Source: Astragalus membranaceus (Eukaryota > Streptophyta > Magnoliopsida > Fabales > Fabaceae). Taken from it: a stretch of DNA of 64,000 nucleotides. This document shows positions 32,563 to 44,357 of the stretch, one piece after another. The notes beneath the pieces were generated by a model. That model made no database searches and was not told where the DNA came from. It was given only the letters and a program-made list of their open reading frames with translations. Position numbers and translations under genes: made by a program. The number at the start of each line of letters is the position of its first letter. The stretch's first letter is position 1. The stretch lies in assembly GCA_039519185.1 (NCBI GenBank), contig CM076854.1, positions 155,492,166 through 155,556,165 of the forward strand, given 5' to 3'.

Positions 32563-35541
32563 ATGCCTCCTAAGAATACTAGTACAGCTACTGGTTCGGG
32601 TTCTGGGGATCCACCAAAGGATCCTGCTTCAGATCCAACTAGTATATACTATGTACATCCTAGTGATGGCCCTTCTACTGTATCTGTCACACCTGTTTTG
32701 AACTCCAATGGTATAAATTACCACAGCTGGGCTCGATCCATGAGAAGAGCTCTTGGAGGCAAAAACAAGTATGACTTTGTTGATGGAACCTTAGACATCC
32801 CAGATTCATTTCATCCCTCTTTTAAGGCATGGAGTAGATGCAATATGTTAACACACTCCTGGATCATGAACTCTGTGTCAGATTCCATAGCACAAAGCAT
32901 TGTTTTCCTTGAAAATGCTATTGATGTGTGGAATGAACTTAAAGAGAGATTTTCCCAAGGTGACTTCATACGGATCTCTGATCTTCAGTGTGAAATTTAC
33001 ACCTTAAAACAAGGATCCTTATCTGTGACTGAGTATTTTTCTGAGTTAAAAGTATTGTGGGAAGAGTTGGAAATCTACCAACCAGAACCTGTGTGTAGCT
33101 GTCCAAGAAAGTGTGTGTGTCTCACTGGGGTCAGCATAGCCAAACAGCACCACACTCACAACAAAATCATTAGATTCCTGACTGGTTTGAATGAAAACTT
33201 TGCAATGGTTAAATCTCAAATCCTAATGATGGATCCTTTACCAAAACTGAACAAAGTTTTTTCCATGGTCATTCAACATGACAGACAGTTTTGCAGTGTT
33301 GATGAAACCAAAACTATCATTGCTAGTGCTGATAGCAAAAAGCCTTTTAATCGTGGCAAGACAAATTTTCAAGGAAATGGAAACAAATACACAAGCAAGG
33401 TCTGTAGCTACTGTGGAAAGATTGGACACACTGTTGAGACTTGTTACAAAAAGCATGGAACACCACCTAGCTGGCAAAAATCTGCTTCAAATGTCACTGA
33501 TGAACCAGAACAGATTGAAACTGATGACAGCAGGACAGTAGGAATCTCAAAGGATCAATATGAAAAATTGGTCAACATGATTCAAGGGATGACAACTCAG
33601 AATTCTAAGGCTGTGAACTTGATTGCAGGCCCTTCTGCTTCATTAGCAGGTAGTATCTTTCACATTTCCTCTTTAAAATCAAATTCCCTAGGGCTATGGA
33701 TACTAGACTCTGGTGCTAGTGTCCACATATGCTCCTCTCTAAAATATTTCACAAGCTATGTTCCAATCAAACCAGTCAGCATCAAATTACCTAATGGCCA
33801 AAAGGCCTTTGCCACCATTAAAGGAACTGTTGTCTTCTCTGCCAAGCTATACATTATAGATGTCCTATATGTACCTGATTTTTATTTAAATCTCATCTCT
33901 GTGCCTCGACTAATGATTGATTTACAAACTAGTGTTCTTTTTGATATTCCTAAATGCACTATACAGGACAAGAAGACAAAGGAGATGATTGGTTCGGGTA
34001 TGATCTTTGAAGGATTGGTGTATTTGGAAATATCAGAAAGTGATGATATTGCTGCTGTGAACTCTGTTGAAAGGCCAGAAACCTTAACCTTACCAACCTC
34101 AGCCCTATGGCATTTTAGATTAGGACATCTTTCAGACAGTAGAATGAAGTTGATGCATAGTGATTTTCCCTCTATTCATGTTGATGAGGGTTGTGTGTGT
34201 GATATTTGTCATTATGCTAAACAAAAGAAATTGTCTTACAAATTAAGCTCTAGTAGAGCTTCAAAAAGTTATGAACTTATCCATTTTGATATATGGGGAC
34301 CTATTTCAACTTCTTCCATCCATGATCACAAGTATTTCTTAACTGCCCTTGATGATTACACTAGATATATTTGGATAATTCTTCTCAAAAATAAAAGTGA
34401 AGTCAGCAGTCATGTTAAAAACTTCATAAACACCATAGAAAAACAATCTGAAGCCACTGTCAAAACTGTCCGTACCGACAATGGACCTGAATTTTTACTC
34501 AATGATTTCTATCTTTCCAAAGGCATTGTGCATCAAACTACTTGTGTTGAAACACCTGAACAAAATGGTAGGGTAGAAAGAAAACATCAACACATACTAA
34601 ATGTAGCTAGAGCCCTCCTATTTCAAGCAAAACTACCTAAACATTTTTGGTCCTATGCTGTACTTCATGCTACTTATATTATTAACAGGGTCCCCACCCC
34701 TCTCTTAAGCAACAAAAGTCCTTATTATTTGTTAAATGGCAAGTTGCCAAATATTGAAACACTTAAAGTTTTTGGCTGTCTTAGTTTTGCATCAACCTTA
34801 AAGATACATAGAACAAAACTTGATCCTAGAGCTAGAAAATGCATCTTCCTAGGATACAAGCCAGGTGTTAAGGGTGCTGTGTTGTTAGACCTGCATAATA
34901 GAGAGCTGTTTATCTCTAGAAATGTCACTTTCCATGAGCATATTTTACCCTACAACAACTCTCAGCCACAATCCAAATGGAATTATTTCTCACCTAACAG
35001 CACAACAACTAAGTCTGCCATACCTTCCTCACCAAACTTAACCTCACCTGATCCACTCATTCCCTCACCAGAACCTCACAATGCTACACCAGAGTCTGCC
35101 ACACCAGAAAGTACAAGCCCCACAGACACTGCTACAACACCCGAACAGACACCTACAAGCCCTGCCACATCTATCCCATCTGTACCTAGTCAACCAGTAC
35201 TCAGAAGATCAACAAGGGCAACACAGCAGCCCCATCACTTATCTGAGTACCTCTGCACTGCTCACTTCAATGATCATCTCGCAGCAACATCTCCAGGTAC
35301 TTCCTATCCTATCTCTAGCTATCACTCACTAACCAATCTATGTAAAGAACAAGCACAGTTTTCTCTGTCCTTAAGTTGTGCCACAGAACCACATTCATAT
35401 GAGGAGGCCTGCAAAAATCAGTGTTGGAAATACATGGAAATACCCGAAGGGGTCAATTGTTCAAAGGACAATCAGGTTTGCAAGTTACAAAAGTCATTAT
35501 ATGGTCTTAAACAACATGTAGAAAGTGGTATGAGAAACTAA
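32563..35541 (+). pseudogene. Gag-protease-integrase polyprotein of copia-2, RT deleted
   Basis: A single 992-codon frame starting MPPKNTSTATGSGSGDPP. Gag spans residues about 45-270 (GINYHSWARSMRRALGGKNK, WIMNSVSDSIAQSIV), with one zinc knuckle CSYCGKIGHTVETC near 278-292. The protease site is WILDSGASVHIC near 380. Integrase has HFRLGHLS…CDICHYAK near 515-560, catalytic residues in IHFDIWGP (about 575), RTDNGPEF (about 638) and PEQNGRVERK (about 672). After YEEACKNQCW the frame jumps to a late RT segment, so the RT N-terminal half with its first catalytic Asp is missing. The frame then shifts at about 35515 and stops at 35541. Gag, protease and integrase look undamaged. Confidence 0.93.
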
Positions 35542-36809
35542 CCACTTTACTACTAAGTGAGGGATACACACAGTCACACTGTGATCATTCTTTGTTCATA
35601 AATGACAAAAATGACACCTTCACAGCCCTCCTTGTCTATGTAGATGATGTCATCCTAGCTGGAAACTCCTTAGCTGAATTTTCCAAAATCAAAACTGTCC
35701 TAGACAATGCTTTTAAAATTAAAGATCTTGGTCCCCTAAAGTATTTCCTTGGCCTTGAAGTTTCTCAATCCAAGACAGGAATTGTTGTCAGCCAAAGGAA
35801 ATACTGCCTTGATCTCTTAAAAGAAACAGGCCAACTTGCTGCAAAACCATCATCTACTCCTTTGGAACCAAATGTCAAAATCTGTCAGGACTCTGCACAA
35901 TCATTCACTGACACTGCTCTGTACAGAAAACTGATAGGGAAGCTACTGTATTTAACAAATACCAGACCTGACATCACTTTTGCAGTGCAACAACTAAGTC
36001 AATTTGTGAACTCCCCTACTGTGACTCACTACAACATCATCAGCAGAGTTCTCAAATATTTGAAAGGCACCTCAGGCCGTGGTTTACTATTCCCAAGAGA
36101 CTCTATCATGCAAATCTTTGGCTTCTCTGATGCTGATTGGGCCAACTTTGTGGACACTAGGAAATCTGTTTCAGGGTACTGTTTCTTCCTAGGGTCATCT
36201 CTTGTGTCTTGGAGAACAAAGAAGCAACAAACTGTCTCAAGGTCATCATCAGAAGCTGAATATCGTGCCTTATCTACAGCCACATGTGAGCTGCAATGGT
36301 TGTCTTTCCTACTTACAGAGCTGAAAGTTCAGTGTGATAGATCACCAGTCCTTTACTGTGACAATCAAAGTGCCATGCATATAGCTTCAAATCCTGTATT
36401 CCATGAAAGAACAAAACATCTAGAGATTGATTGTCACTTTGTAAGAGAGAAACTTCAACAAGGACTTATGAAACTGCTGCCTGTTTCCTCCAAAGCACAA
36501 CTAGCTGATTTCTTCACAAAGAGTCTAACTCCTACCCTTTTCTCATCTTTTATTTCCAAGCTTGGAATGATAAACATATATCATGGTCCAGCTTGCAAGG
36601 GGCTATTAGAATCAAAGGAAGATGATGGAAGCAAAGTGAATTTGGTTAGGATCAATGAGGGAAACAATGTGTGCAACATTACTGAAACAGGCGCCCATGT
36701 GTCAGGCGCCAAGGCCACAGTGTTGCAGAATCAAGCACCCATGTGCAAGGTGCCAAGGAATGATGTTGCTGAGTCAGGTGGTCATGCCCACGCATCATGG
36801 TCACCATAA
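35542..36809 (+). pseudogene. C-terminal RT and RNase H of copia-2, reading into the 3' LTR
   Basis: Continues the polyprotein in a shifted frame, open from about 35520 to the stop at 36807-36809. It holds LLVYVDDVILAGNS (catalytic YVDD), DLGPLKYFLGLEVSQSK, then RNase H with GFSDADWANFVDTRKSVSG, SRSSSEAEYRALS and DIDCHFVRE-like (EIDCHFVREKLQQG). The coding frame does not stop before the LTR: it crosses the LTR start at 36604 and runs on for 205 bp, adding a tail that includes GNNVCNITETGAHVSG. Separated from the upstream polyprotein by a one-base frameshift. Confidence 0.9.
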
Positions 36810-37111
36810 TGGAGCAAAATACGATGGCGCCCCTGCACTAGGCGCCAAATGCATAGGATTCATTTGGTGGCCAGCTGTGTTTGTAAATAGATATTTTTCT
36901 CTTTCTTTAGTATGCTGTCCTTAGTATTGTGGTACACCATAGACCACCCCTAGTACTATATAACTAGCTGTACTGTGTCAGTACTATCATCCAATAACAA
37001 TGAATCATTTTATGCAATTTATCCTATAGTATACTGTTTCATTGGTTTATGCCTACAATGGCTTTTATGCTTTATGCTTTCTTTATATATGATGCTTCCG
37101 TATTCTTTAAG
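36604..37111 (+). mobile_element. 3' LTR of copia-2
   Basis: Identical by eye to 31979-32486 over all 508 bp, followed by AGTCGC. Confidence 0.95.
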
Positions 37112-37124
37112 AGTCGCTAAAAAA

Positions 37125-37320
37125 CCAACACCATAGGCCTAGCGGCTTAATCTACCTTAGGACACGGGGTCGACTCGGTGCTCCCGAGTTCAATTCCCGC
37201 AGTGGACAAACTCGATGTTGGCCAGTGCGAAATTTGATCCTAAGCACAAGCAGAAATTAGTCTTTTGTTGAAAGTGTTGAGACACTCTCTAGGTAGCCGG
37301 CGATGATGCAAACAAAAAGA
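37125..37320 (+). mobile_element. tRNA-derived SINE, family S1
   Basis: Has an A-box region TAGGCCTAGCGGCTTAATC and a B-box region CCGAGTTCAATTCCC 40 bp apart, as in tRNA genes, followed by GCAGTGGACAAACTCG, GCCAGTGCGAAATTTGATCC and TAGCCGGCGATG, ending in an A-rich tail. The same series is found at 49685-49860 and, inverted and decayed, at 17960-18140. The copia-2 insertion sits directly at its left side. Confidence 0.8.
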
Positions 37321-37321
37321 A

Positions 37322-37850
37322 AGTCTCCAAAAGATCATTAAAACAAAATTAGACCAATTCATAATGAAAGTTAATGCAAGTGGAATCATTATGCCACGGA
37401 TATCGATGAAATTCTGCGATCAATTTCAAAGGCTTTGTGATGTTATCCTTGACTATTTATTCATGCTTGTGGTTTTATGGTTTTATATTATTTTTGTTAC
37501 ATTATTCAAAATCAAATAAGTGTTAAAACTTAAAAGTATCACTCCAAAAAAAGTGTTAAAAATATGGGAATTCAATACTACTCTCGACTTATTCATGAGA
37601 AAAAAACACTTTTTAGCTTCATTGAATAACAATTGTATTTGACCTATAATATAGACTAGATACATCAGTTATTCAATAAACATAAAAAGTGTTATTTTGC
37701 TTATAAATAAGTTTGGATAGAGTATATATTTAATGGCAAAGAAAAAGTTATTATTGTGTGAATATCATCGTTCAACTCTTATATATTTATCGGCAGTTAT
37801 AAGAGTATGAATATCATCGACATCTATATAATAAGCAATAATTAAAAAAA
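37322..37850. repeat. Dispersed repeat A, copy 1
   Basis: Shares with copies 2 and 3 the series AAAATCTCCAAAAGAT, TTAGACCAATTCATAATGA, TCAATCATTATG-like, CCTTGACT…CATGCTTGTGG, ATTTTTGTTA and AAAGAAAAAGTTATTATTGTG. No coding. The right end runs into a (TA)n run. Confidence 0.6.
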
Positions 37851-37854
37851 ATGT

Positions 37855-37857
<3 letters not shown>

Positions 37858-37899
<42 letters not shown>
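37858..37899. repeat. (TA)n microsatellite
   Basis: About 21 TA dinucleotides between repeat A copies 1 and 2. Confidence 0.95.
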
Positions 37900-37900
<1 letters not shown>

Positions 37901-38042
37901 CTAAAAATCTCCCAAAGATTAAAACTACGTCAGACCAATACAGAATACTCATGAATAGAAGTTCAATCATTATGTCATAAATATCAAGGAAGTCATTTGA
38001 TCAATTTTTTAAGTTTTTTTATTGAAATTCTTAACCCTTTAA

Positions 38043-39207
38043 TGTTGATTTACTACAGGAGGTGCCAGAAGCACTATGGGAGGTGTAATTAGCACAAGAC
38101 CAGGCCCAGAATGAAGCCCAGACCAACTTGATCAACACAGCCGGTTTGAAAACAAAAAGCGGAGCTCTTCGGATCCTTGATTCGGGTCAACAAGGACCCG
38201 TATCACTAGCCACACTATAAAAACCAAAACCCTAAGTTTCAGTCACTTTTTCAAGATTTTTTTTCTCTCTCTCTCTCTCTTCTTCTTCTTCTTCTTCCCT
38301 TACTCTGCTAGGGTTTCACTTCTTTTTTACGAAACTCAGTGATTGAAGCTTCCAAATGCTGCAATCACACCTTTAATGGTGATTGCGAGTGATTGGTAAC
38401 AAAACCCCTTTGTTTTGTTACGAGATTTGACACGATTTTGGTGTTCTCACTTACGAACACCTTGTTTGTCACACCACAAAGGACCAAGCTTGAAGGAATA
38501 ATCTCCATTTCCTTACTTGTTGCTGTATTTTGAGTTAAAATCAAAAAACCCTAATCTGATTTTTTCGATTCAGATAACGAGAATGATGAAGATTCAAACG
38601 AGAGGTAAAAACACAACAGCTCTTGTGTTTTTCTTTCTTTCTACTTCTTTATTTCACACACAGTAGGTTTTAACTTGTTCTTCTTTTACTGCATGTACCA
38701 CTGTGATTGTTATTGATGAACAATCACCCACCAAACCTGCCGGAAGCCTTCAAGCAATCCCACAGAAAGGTAAACCCTCCTTCCTTTCTCTTATTTTCTT
38801 TTAATCCTCTATTTCAGTCACAGAAATAGGTTTCTAACTCTCTCCTTTTCTTATTTGTGAGGTCTTCAACACTCTTGAAGACAATACAAAGCTCAAAGGA
38901 TAGAAAGAACTCTAGAAGAGTAAAAGGAGCGCACAAGGAAGATAAAAGAAAGTATAATATTGTAAAAGTTTATTGATAAAATTTCTGTTGTACATGTAAT
39001 AGCTCTGAACTAGGTATTTATACAAGTATGAGAAACCCTTTTAAGGATTTGTTAGGAGTTAGTTACTGAGTGTAACTACTCCTAACTAATTTTACAACTG
39101 TAAAATTAAATTTGCTGTTTGAACTACTGGGGTAACGGCTATCTGGCTGTTTTACATAGTCGTTACCAAAGCCTGAGGATTTTAGGTTTTTTTTAATTAA
39201 AAACCAA
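38043..39207. mobile_element. Insertion of about 1.16 kb, LTR-like ends, unidentified
   Basis: Starts TGTTGATTTAC and ends TTAAAAACCAACA, i.e. complementary TGTTG/CAACA ends like an LTR. Plus strand: CACTATAAAAACC (38210-38222) is TATA-like and is followed by a (CT)n tract. Minus strand: TGTATAAATACC near 39025 and CAATAAAC some 50 bp on look like an LTR promoter and poly(A) signal. Several AGGTAA words could be splice donors. No clear target duplication or internal domain. It may be a solo LTR or a captured gene piece. Confidence 0.4.
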
Positions 39208-39272
39208 CATTTTTTTCCTTGACTGTATGTCCATGCTTGTGGTTTTCTGGTTCAACGTTATTTTTGTTATGA

Positions 39273-41376
39273 CATTTTTTTAGGCAAATCAGAGATTTCA
39301 TTAAGGTAAAAACAAAAATAAAAAGATCGGGGGACAAGAACCAAAACCCATGCAGAAAATAACAAATATAAAAAAAAGCACTAAAAAAAACTTAAAAGAA
39401 AATAAAATCAGATCTGGCATATCTAAAGTTTCACTTTTTAAGAGTTCTCAAAGCTATACTTTTGAACTTTAGATTTGACCACTGTAAACTCGGAATCATC
39501 CTTGAGAGAATTATCAACACTCTCAAGATTATTCTTTCCTTCGCATTGTTTGAAAGTGCCGCATTGTTTAAATCCTTTTCAAGTGATTCTAGAAGCGAAT
39601 GGGCTGAAGAAACGCCAGCAACTTGCAATTGAGAAGCTATATGAATACCCTCCATACTAGCACTTGGCGTACTGGCAGAATTCCTCATGTCATTCTCTTG
39701 ATGAAATTCATCCAAAGCCTCCACAACAACTTGTGAAGCCTCGGTTTCAACCAGTAAAAGCTCATTCTCTTTCTGACTTTCACCCATCTCTTCTGCATGA
39801 GGAGTTTCCATCACTATATCCACTGTCAGATCATCCCTCTCAATAGCCTGAGTTTCTACCTTACCTTTTTCGCAATACTTTGATATCTCAAAGCCCACAA
39901 GTCGACTACTAGTTTCATCGCCATCTGCTAACTCTTGAGGTGTGTCAGTTGATTTAGATGAACTATCAGAGACTTCATGAATAACACCACCCGTACTAGA
40001 ATGTACTATTCCATCAGTCTCTTTAGAATCACTAGTTGGTATGCCCGAAGGGGTTATAGATTTAGACTTTGGAACATAGGTGTGTTTACGAACAAAAAGC
40101 ACATTCTTGACCGATTTCGTTCTTTGTGTAACTGGATTCTTTAAAGAAACATTGCCTTTAGTTTTGCACTCAAAGAGTGTGACCAATACAGTGGCAATAA
40201 GAATAAAAAGAAGGCAATTTTTCATATTCTAAGTCAACAAGAAAAGCATACCCTTGTCTTTCCACCAAGATTTGATTGCGTAATTGTTGAGTCAAATCGA
40301 TCTCCACAACAACCCGAGCAAAGTGGCCAAAAGAACGCTTACTTGTAGCTTCATCAAGAGAGATAGGAACTCCAATTCCGCTAGCAATAGAAAACAAAAT
40401 TTTTGGATGCCAGTATTCCTGCGGAAGCCGTAAAATCCTCACCCAACATTGAATAAGGGTTTGTTGTTGCTTGTTAGGGTTGAAATCCGGTGACCATTGG
40501 GAAAGATGCAATATACCTGGCAGACCAAGACCCGTGAGACCAAACGCTCATGCGATCTTCTATAGAGGAAAAAGAAAACTCAAAGTATCCTTTGCCAAGA
40601 GAGATCAAATACCAAGGATTGTTAAGTTTCCAAATAGAAGACAGTTTTGATTGCAAATCAGCAACTTTCAAAGGAGTTTCACCTTTAAAAAGAACCAATC
40701 GTCCGTGAAGATGATTCTTGCAAACTTCCAACCCCTGCCATGTATTCATCTTCAGAAATTTGAACGGCCAACACATCACCTTTAATGCAAGGTTTCAGCA
40801 ATTGTGATAAAGGGTCCTCACAACGTTTTTTAGGATTTGAGCAAAGGAACGCCCAAAAACAGCAAGTGCTGCAATCTTAGCAACAACAACTGAACTCATG
40901 ACAGCAGGAGAGTTCTTCTCCGGCGAAGGGACGTCCATGCACGACCACTGGCACAGGACCACCGCTAGAGTAGGACGTAAATCAAAAATTACGGGTAAAC
41001 TATTGAACCATTATCAAACCCAGTGAACAAATTTCAGGCGAGTTCTAACGCACGTACCTTGCAAAAACAGACGCGTACAGATCCCTTTCTTTCTAAACGC
41101 GGACCAGAGGGTTGATCCTTGATGACGGCGAGCAGCGACAATTGAGGGGGAGCGAGAGCGGCGCTGTGTGAGGGTTGAGGTCGGGTTGCTCGCGATTCAA
41201 GGGAAGGGGGAGATGAGGTCGAGGGAAGGATGGAGGAGAGGGAAAAACGGCGCTGTGTGTGGATTGAGGAAGGGTAGTTTGCGATTCAGGGAAGGGGGAG
41301 AAGAGGTAGAGGGAAGGAAGGGGAAAGGGAAAGCAGCGCTGTGCTAAGGTTCACATTGGGCAATTTTCAAGAGAAT
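39273..41376 (-). mobile_element. ORF1-only LINE with target duplication
   Basis: Flanked by TTTTTGTTATGA at 39261-39272 and 41377-41388, with a short poly(A) on the minus strand at the left. From its 5' end: a GC-rich 5' UTR with two tandem monomers of about 100 bp (41360-41150), ORF1 (40938-39438) and a 3' UTR of about 150 bp ending CTCTGATTTGCCT-A7. There is no ORF2. Since both ends and duplications are present, it inserted in this short form, driven by another element's enzymes. Confidence 0.75.
39438..40938 (-). pseudogene. LINE ORF1 protein (DUF4283 plus zinc knuckle), frameshifted
   Basis: ORF1 proteins of plant L1-type LINEs bind element RNA. Start ATG at 40938 (MDVPSPEKNSPAVMSS). 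After a frameshift near 40830 the DUF4283-type domain appears: LHGRLVLFKGETPLKVADLQ, GKGYFEFSFSSIEDRMSVW, then in another frame QCWVRILRLPQEYWHPKILF and GHFARVVVEIDLTQ. The zinc knuckle follows (YSYCHCIGHTLFEC, with the first Cys replaced by Tyr). A Ser/Glu-rich tail ends near 39438. At least three frames are needed, so the protein is not made intact. Confidence 0.75.
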
Positions 41377-41702
41377 TTTTTGTTATGATATAAAATTTAT
41401 AGGGAATTTCAATATAAAATTTGGAAATTTCAAAATAATATTCGATATAAACACAAAATAAAATTTGGGAATTTCAATATAAATTTATAGGGAGAGATAA
41501 AGTTATCATGTGTGAAAATTTAGGATGTGTATCTAATTCTTATTTTAGAAGAAAGATAAAATATATAAGTTTCAAATTCTAATGAATCTCACCAACATCG
41601 TTCATCTTTGAGGGATTGTTACTAATTGTTTGAGGATAACGAGCAGCAAGAGCACCACTACCAGCAGGACGTCCATTAGGATTATTATCACTAGTGTATT
41701 TA

Positions 41703-41734
41703 CCCGTGCGATGCACGGGGGAAAAAAGTTCTAG
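41703..41734 (+). mobile_element. Helitron-type 3' terminus
   Basis: CCCGTGC-GAT-GCACGGG forms a perfect 7-bp stem. It is followed 11 bases later by CTAG and then a T, matching the rule that Helitrons end in a hairpin plus CTRR and insert before T. Confidence 0.7.
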
Positions 41735-44174
41735 TAACTATTTACTGGCGATTTTAAATAGTAAGAGGAATTAAAGATGGTGAAAGTTAAATAGACATTG
41801 GTCTAATACATTGGACTCTTAGTGATGCAATTAGAAATTCTAAGTTTCAAAATCCATACACATCAAAAGAGGAATAAAAATCTCAAGTGTGTCTACAACT
41901 TAAGTTTTCAATTCAGCCCAATTGCTTAGGACTCTTCAATGTTGACAGCATCTACAATGTTCCTCATATAGTTCCTAGTGAAGTGTTGAGATGTTGTTGC
42001 TGGAGTGTAACAGCCAAAAAACCTGCACATTGTCACAGTTTCAGCTACAAAGTGAAGTGATGTTTTGGACATATTGGAAATATAGAATTCGAGATTTAGC
42101 CCAATACATTAAAATATACTCACGTTTATGTCTTCACATGAATGTACCCACAATACAATCACTCATCCAACTTGTAATATGGACATTAGAAGTATCCTGG
42201 CAAATGAAACTATTTTGTCCTTTTGGTTTCAAATAGATAACTAACAGCAAGGTCATCGATCATAATTTGTTGGAGACATTTAGCATTTAGGTAAAAGTAG
42301 AAACCTGAATGTATTTTTGAGAAACTTAAGGAACCATGTGTCTATTTTTGTTCAATAATAACAGTAGACACCTAAATGTATGCACCCCCAGCATAAACTT
42401 CACTTACTTTAGTTCCATTGCTGGTTCATTTTTGAGAAAACAAAAATAGTGGTATATCAGCTGATAATGGGCTTACAACCCCATAATTACTGAAGTCAAT
42501 GTATTTTTAGACAAAATACAACAGAATAAAGCCATTGAAATTCTCACACATCCATTATTGCCAATGGCTTCGGCAACAGCAAGAAAACTCAAATTATCAA
42601 CTTTCTTATATTGATGTACTGTACCTATTTCTGGAGATTCCGCCAAGTTAGTATTTATTTTCTTAGTTCAATATGCTCTGCACACACAGCTTTTGTTGGG
42701 ACCCTGGTTTCAAAGTGACCTGCAATTGTAGAACCAAAATATAAGGAAATGCTTGATGAAAGTTTTAGTACTATAGCATTGCTCTTGTGATTAGGCACTA
42801 TTTATGAACCAAGACAAGATAGTCAGTGAAGCAACTATTTGATATCAAGAATGAAAATTTGCTTTTAAAGAAAATTTAAGTACCATAAACACTTACAACC
42901 AAACCCCACACCCCTTCCCATATAATAACATATCAAAAAAAAGAAGCTCTTTACCCCCATTGCTTGTCTTATTTTTTAAACTAAATAAGCCAATTGATCA
43001 TTAATTAGACTTAGTGATTTTTGATAAGCAAATATAAGAATATGTTAGATATACTTACGATTTTTAATGCACAAAGTAAACCTACCTCATTATCAAATCA
43101 ACAATTTTAAAATCATCTAATCAACAATAACTTAGAAGTGAATAAAACAACACTTTTTAAAACTTACACCATCAGAGGGATCAAAATTATAACTGAGAGC
43201 TGGATTTTACTTCTTTGCTGGAACTTTCATTTTCCATCAGCATCTACATTAGAATATCATAAAACTGTAAAATGCAGCCCATAGTTTGAAGAAGGCAAAT
43301 GCCCAAGAATTTCAAAAATAAATTATAGATAAGGAAAAACCACCAAATCAGGAAAACACAAACTGATACCAGCAAAGCTCAATATAATCCACACATGCAT
43401 GAAGAATAACCAAAAGCTTCACTTTCAACTAAACTAATATTGCAATAGGAAGCATTATTTCATATTTCATTCAGTTTGCACATAACTTCTTGTCAATCCC
43501 ATTTTAATCCCTATAGCCAAACCACTGGCCTCTAAAATCTTAATAGTTTAGCCAGTAGTTGCAATCCCCACCCCCTCATCCAATTTACATGCCTTACTTC
43601 AATCTACCACAACCTATCTATTTTTCTAAACAACATAAGCAAATCTAATCCCACTCCTATTCTAATCTCAGTCCAGTTAAACATGACTTTATTGCCCAAA
43701 TTCAAAGATTTGAAAACCAGGATAGTCATGAAAGTCATAGTAAGACCAACCACCGAAAGACAATTGCAATCAATCTCGATGATGCTGTGTTTTTGTTGGC
43801 GGTATCTCAGTATCATGAAACAATAAAAGCAAAATGCAATTTGCTAGATCTAATTAAAGAGGCTAAATTAAATATCAAGTTATCACCTTGTTTACAACAG
43901 TTGTTTCATCAGTTGAAATTTAGAAATTTGATCATATAAAGCTATATTGTGATAACTAATCTGTTAAATGGTTTACATATCATCTCAAATTTAGTCTGCC
44001 ATAAGTATCAGATTTCACATAATAGAAAATTGCTCATACTCACAATCACAATAATAACTATCATTAAATATCTTTCTTAGACGCATAAACTCAAGTTTTA
44101 TACCATTGCTTAACGGCCAATATGGATAGAAATATCAATAAGAACCAAGGAAGGTCATATTGATATAGAAGTAC
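41735..44174. other. Low-copy-looking AT-rich stretch
   Basis: No mobile element or convincing coding frame recognised. It may hold introns or the 3' flank of the exon-like blocks that follow on the minus strand. Confidence 0.35.
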
Positions 44175-44357
44175 CTCTTAGTAAAAGTTCTAGACCCTGG
44201 GCTAAATATGGGGGTTGCACTTGAGAAGAAAGAAAAGATGCCAAAAGAGCACGCATTGCAGCAAGTTGCAACTCTGGTAGTTGTAGCAAGTTCCTTTGCT
44301 TAAACCCATTTATGTCTTCAATATATGATCCTTCATTGAAATAGTCCATTTCTATGG
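44175..44357 (-). pseudogene. Exon-like block D, product not recognised
   Basis: Open throughout between an acceptor-like TTTGATAG and a donor-like AGAG/GTACTT. It reads MDYFNEGSYIEDINGFKQRN then LPELQLAAMRALLASFLSS and PYLAQGLELLLRG. The helical LxxLxxAAMRALLxxFL pattern is like an alpha-helical repeat (HEAT-type) but the family is not certain. It lies downstream of three other exon-like blocks on the same strand. Confidence 0.4.

Larger units (their letters stand above)
31979..37111 (+). mobile_element. Ty1/copia element (copia-2), very young but defective
   Basis: A 5133-bp element. LTRs at 31979-32486 and 36604-37111 are 508 bp each and show no difference by eye. AGTCGC flanks both sides (31973-31978, 37112-37117), one base more than the usual 5-bp copia duplication. 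A perfect initiator-Met-type primer-binding site TGGTATCAGAGC follows the 5' LTR at 32488-32499. A purine run AAGGGG precedes the 3' LTR. LTR ends are TATTAG…TTTAAG(A), not the canonical TG…CA. The coding region carries an internal RT deletion and a frameshift, so it cannot move alone. Confidence 0.93.
37903..41734. repeat. Dispersed repeat A, copy 2, split by two insertions
   Basis: The pieces 37903-38040, 39209-39272 and 41377-41734 join into one collinear copy of repeat A when two insertions (about 38043-39207 and 39273-41376) are left out. Its right end is a Helitron-type terminus, so repeat A may be a non-autonomous Helitron. Confidence 0.55.

Noticed and set aside
43604..43816. 70-codon minus-strand frame
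   Set aside because: No splice signals, domain or codon pattern to separate it from chance.
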